Part shown: piece by piece, positions 63,526 through 64,000 of the stretch
Layout: each line of letters opens with the position of its first letter
Position numbering within the stretch: position 1 is the first letter of the stretch
NCBI RefSeq assembly: GCF_029227915.1
Contig: NC_079888.1
Span: 10,463,001-10,527,000 of the forward strand
Length of the DNA: 64,000 bases
Direction: 5' to 3'
DNA from: Hydractinia symbiolongicarpus
Lineage: Eukaryota > Cnidaria > Hydrozoa > Anthoathecata > Hydractiniidae
Program-made: the position numbers and the translations under genes
Notes under the pieces: model-generated
Told to the model about the DNA's origin: nothing
Seen by the model: only the letters and a program-made list of their open reading frames with translations
Databases searched by the model: none

Positions 63526-63527
63526 AA
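63504..63527 (+). repeat. (TAA)8 microsatellite
   Basis: There are eight uninterrupted TAA units at the 3' end of the insertion; the last two bases overlap the AACTA duplication. It is probably the tail of the inserted element. Confidence 0.93.
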
Positions 63528-63530
63528 CTA
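63526..63530 (+). other. Right target-site duplication AACTA
   Basis: This is the second AACTA, followed by the satellite sequence CATGGTTCC. The first two bases could also belong to the TAA tail. Confidence 0.7.
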
Positions 63531-64000
63531 CATGGTTCCTCGCGCCTTCAGAGGTTCCTATCGGTCTAGTCCTTCGAATCTCAATGGACTACGACGTGTG
63601 AAATCATTTTCCATTGCGTCAATGCTTTATAACACCGTGAACTCCATTTATAGGCTTTTAAACGCTGTCATATGACCTTTTACGGCCTAATAAAGACGTT
63701 ACACATCAATCACGCCGTTCCACGTGCCTGCGCAGGTTTCCAACAGAGTAGTAGGTCCACTCTCATTGGACTACGACGTTCCAAGTCGTTTTCCAGAGCG
63801 CCATTGTCTTATAACACTGTGAACTTCGTTTACAGGCCTTTAAAGGCTTTTATATGACCTTTTACGGCCTAATAAAAGCCTTACACGTAAACTACATGGT
63901 TCCTCGCGCCTGCACAGGTTCCCAACTGTCTAGTCCATCCAATCTCAACGGACTGGGATGTCCCAAGTCGTTTTCCAGTGCGCCATTGTCTTATAACACC
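63531..64000 (+). repeat. Satellite array resumes after the insertion and runs off the window
   Basis: After the AT-rich insertion the interrupted monomer continues at CATGGTTCCTCGCGCC in the same phase and orientation, followed by about two more monomers to the window end. The window therefore stops inside the array, and the array edge is not seen on either side. Confidence 0.96.

Noticed and set aside
942-63857. About 130 plus-strand open frames of 61-121 codons
   Set aside because: They all come from the same satellite frame, are spaced by the repeat period, overlap stop to start, end wherever a monomer variant changes the frame, and resemble no domain I know. Longer ones arise from monomers shortened or changed by a base or two. 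They are not annotated as genes.
1-64000. CRISPR array
   Set aside because: Repeats are about 182 bp with no unique spacers between short direct repeats, and the whole unit is repeated.
1-64000. CENP-B box in the monomer
   Set aside because: I looked for TTCG-N4-A-N2-CGGG on both strands by eye and found no match in the recurring blocks. A pattern search over all monomers would be decisive.
1-64000. rDNA, histone or other tandem gene family
   Set aside because: The unit is too short, lacks conserved rRNA or 5S motifs and has no coding frame that is constant across types.

Overview
The whole 64 kb window is one tandem satellite-DNA array. The repeat unit is about 182 bp (individual monomers 178-183 bp, apart from some truncated ones). 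About 350 monomers lie head to tail in one orientation. I see no protein-coding gene, rRNA, tRNA or CRISPR array. The only DNA I could not assign to the satellite is a 160-bp AT-rich insertion at 63366-63525 that ends in a (TAA)8 tract. Organisation of this kind points to a eukaryotic nuclear genome and to constitutive heterochromatin, quite possibly a centromeric or pericentromeric array. I do not recognise the monomer and cannot name the species.

The monomers fall into several clearly different types, named here after variable blocks: the GTGTGAAATC type, the GGGCGCC/CTTCG type, the AATTAAAGGCAATGATATAG type, the GGACTGGGATGTCCC type, a divergent GCACCACGTCCC type and a divergent CTTGTGCAGGCGTC type. 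Neighbouring monomers usually differ, whereas blocks of many monomers recur nearly unchanged at fixed offsets. This is higher-order-repeat (HOR) structure. The main offsets I found are 2727 bp (15-mer, 3.6-9.1 kb), 10.9-11.1 kb (2.4-6.1 kb versus 13.4-17.0 kb), 2540 bp (9.3-10.6 versus 11.8-13.2 kb), 1817 bp (10-mer, 15.5-19.0 kb), 7991 bp (10.6-13.1 versus 18.6-21.0 kb), 2541 bp (14-mer) nested in a 5923-bp tandem duplication (19.9-31.7 kb), 7718 bp (32.95-34.5 versus 40.7-42.2 kb), 906 bp (5-mer, 54.0-55.5 kb), 1517 bp (55.5-58.0 kb) and 1814 bp (10-mer, 61.0-63.3 kb).

Region by region: 1-2365 is mixed monomers. 2366-19004 is a set of interleaved HOR blocks. 19884-31729 is the largest and most uniform segment. 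31730-48000 is a mosaic of shorter reused blocks. 48000-64000 has more divergent monomers, more truncated monomers, the only inverted segment (52943-52984) and the only foreign insertion. This gradient suggests that the right side lies nearer an array edge or is older, but that is inference.

The most interesting points are the near-identical nested HORs, a 42-bp inverted templated insertion forming a hairpin, several short dyad symmetries in the monomer (of interest because non-B DNA is associated with centromeres), a pattern of CpG decay between monomer types, mosaic patches that look like gene conversion or template switching, and the retroposon-like insertion with an apparent target-site duplication. 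I did not find a new protein-based or RNA-based system.
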